From the NCBI GenBank assembly GCA_035519355.1, contig DATIWM010000143.1, positions 1 to 6,179 on the forward strand: a DNA stretch of 6,179 nucleotides, written 5' to 3'. Position 1 is the stretch's first letter. Each line of letters begins with the position of its first letter. The notes under the pieces were generated by a model. The model did no database searches. It was not told where the DNA came from and saw only the letters and a program-made list of their open reading frames with translations. Shown piece by piece: positions 5,292 through 6,179 of the stretch. Source of the stretch: DAOMFB01 sp035519355 (GTDB taxonomy: Bacteria; Acidobacteriota; Thermoanaerobaculia; UBA5066). Made by a program: the position numbers and the translations under genes.

Positions 5292-6179
5292 GGCGGCCCG
5301 CCGCTCCCGCCTTCTCGCCGGCGCGCGACCCACGCCGCCAGGCCGAGCAGGAGGAGGAGGGCGTAGGTCTTCATCGGAATTAGGAGCGAGAGCGGCCGCC
5401 GCGCGAGGCCCGCATACTCCTCCTTCGACTGGAGCGCGAACGCCCAGACCGCGAAGGAGACCCCCAGAAGGGCCAGCGCCGCGCGCGGCGGCGCGCCGTC
5501 CTCCGCGCGGAGCGCGGCGAACACGGCGAGGAACGCGGGGAGGAGGAAGACGCCGTAGTGCTCCCACGATCTCGGCGCCAGGAGGAGTCCGAGGGCCAGC
5601 GCAGCGCCGAAGCCGAGCTCGGGCCGCGCGGCGCCGGTGCGGGAGGGCCAGACGGCGAGGAGAGTCAGGAGGATCGCGACGGCGGAGAGGGCGAGCGTGA
5701 AGGGCCGGACGAGGGCGGGGGCGGCCAGGACCGGTTCGACGAGGCCTCCGGGAGAGAAGAGAGCGCGGGCCGCGGATGCGATCGAGTGGGTCCGCCACTC
5801 GAACGGACCGAGGGTGTTGAAGGCGGAAATCTGCGCTTCCCATTGGCGCCAGCCGGCGGCGCCTCCGGTGACCACGCCGAGAAGCGCCAGCGCGGCCCCC
5901 CCCGCCGCGAAGCCCGCGAGGGCGCTCCAGGACCTCCGGGCCGCGTAGACGAGCGCCGGAAAGGCGAGGAATGGTTTGACGAGGGCGGCGGCGGCGAGAA
6001 CGAGCCCCGCTATGAAGGCACGATCTCTCCGGAAGAGAAGGAGCGACCCCGCGAGCAGGAGGAGAAGCACGGCATTCACCTGCCCCGTCATGAGCCCGTA
6101 GAAGAACGGGAAGAAGAAGGCCGTCGCCGCCAGGGCGGAGAGCGCGAGGTCGCGCTCCTCGGCCGGGTCGCGCGCCGTC
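5288..6179 (-). CDS. Polytopic membrane protein, probable GT87/DUF2029-type mannosyltransferase (N-terminus outside window)
   Basis: The frame is open to the window edge. An ATG at 6091 exists, but the in-frame sequence before it (AFFFPFFYGL, directly preceding that Met) is part of a membrane helix, so the true start lies further upstream. The visible ~296 residues hold several hydrophobic segments. Counting from the Met at 6091, features typical of GT87 (DUF2029) polyprenol-phosphate-dependent glycosyltransferases are GQVN (3-6) after a Phe-rich helix, AALVKPFLAFP (35-45), HSIASAARALF (102-112) and the late LAPRSWEHYGVFLLP (171-185). The last helix, near TYALLLLLGLAAWVA (242-256), is followed by a basic, Gly-rich tail. 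GT87 enzymes transfer sugars from lipid carriers onto cell-envelope glycans at the membrane. The catalytic Asp normally lies in the missing N-terminal part, so activity cannot be judged. The TAG stop overlaps the convergent Hsp70 stop within one CTAG. Another GT-C or O-antigen-type membrane protein remains possible. Confidence 0.72.
   Translation of the reverse strand, partial: TARDPAEERDLALSALAATAFFFPFFYGLMTGQVNAVLLLLLAGSLLLFRRDRAFIAGLVLAAAALVKPFLAFPALVYAARRSWSALAGFAAGGAALALLGVVTGGAAGWRQWEAQISAFNTLGPFEWRTHSIASAARALFSPGGLVEPVLAAPALVRPFTLALSAVAILLTLLAVWPSRTGAARPELGFGAALALGLLLAPRSWEHYGVFLLPAFLAVFAALRAEDGAPPRAALALLGVSFAVWAFALQSKEEYAGLARRPLSLLIPMKTYALLLLLGLAAWVARRREGGSGGPP

Noticed and set aside
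3744..5843. 699-codon minus-strand open frame opposite the Hsp70-like gene
   Set aside because: It is long only because stop codons are rare at this GC content. It runs antisense to a clear Hsp70 and in another frame of the membrane protein gene, and its product is low-complexity Arg/Ala/Glu/Gly.

Overview
The window is very GC-rich bacterial chromosome, densely packed with seven protein genes and almost no intergenic DNA. The ftsA-ftsZ pair shows a bacterium with a conventional divisome. The GC-rich codon use and gene content would fit an acidobacterial, deltaproteobacterial/myxobacterial or similar Gram-negative lineage, but no feature here fixes the phylum, so this is only inference. I see no tRNA, rRNA, CRISPR array, insertion sequence, integrase or phage gene.

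Layout. Bases 1-1093 (+) hold the C-terminal ~360 residues of FtsA, cut by the window start. FtsZ (1113-2309, +) follows with a strong ribosome binding site. A compact minus-strand operon then converges on ftsZ: in transcription order a SemiSWEET/PQ-loop membrane protein (3747-3475), a DEDDh 3'-5' exonuclease with an ExoX-like C-terminal domain (3463-2627), and a small PGPGW-like membrane protein (2630-2325). A 47-bp divergent region (3748-3794) separates this operon from a plus-strand non-canonical Hsp70 (3795-5291). The Hsp70 converges with a minus-strand integral membrane protein resembling GT87/DUF2029 glycosyltransferases (5288-6179, N-terminus beyond the window). Those two genes share their stop codons in a single CTAG.

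How the genes work together. FtsA and FtsZ form the membrane-anchored Z-ring and are the end of a division gene cluster. The other genes show no clear common pathway. The exonuclease and PGPGW-like protein are probably translationally coupled by a GTGA overlap.

The points most worth checking are: a SemiSWEET in which the two best-known sugar-pocket residues are replaced; a lidless Hsp70 with an intact ATPase site and no visible co-chaperones; and a 7-bp inverted repeat enclosing a near-consensus -10 element placed for a leaderless GTG start. I found no convincing previously undescribed multi-gene system.
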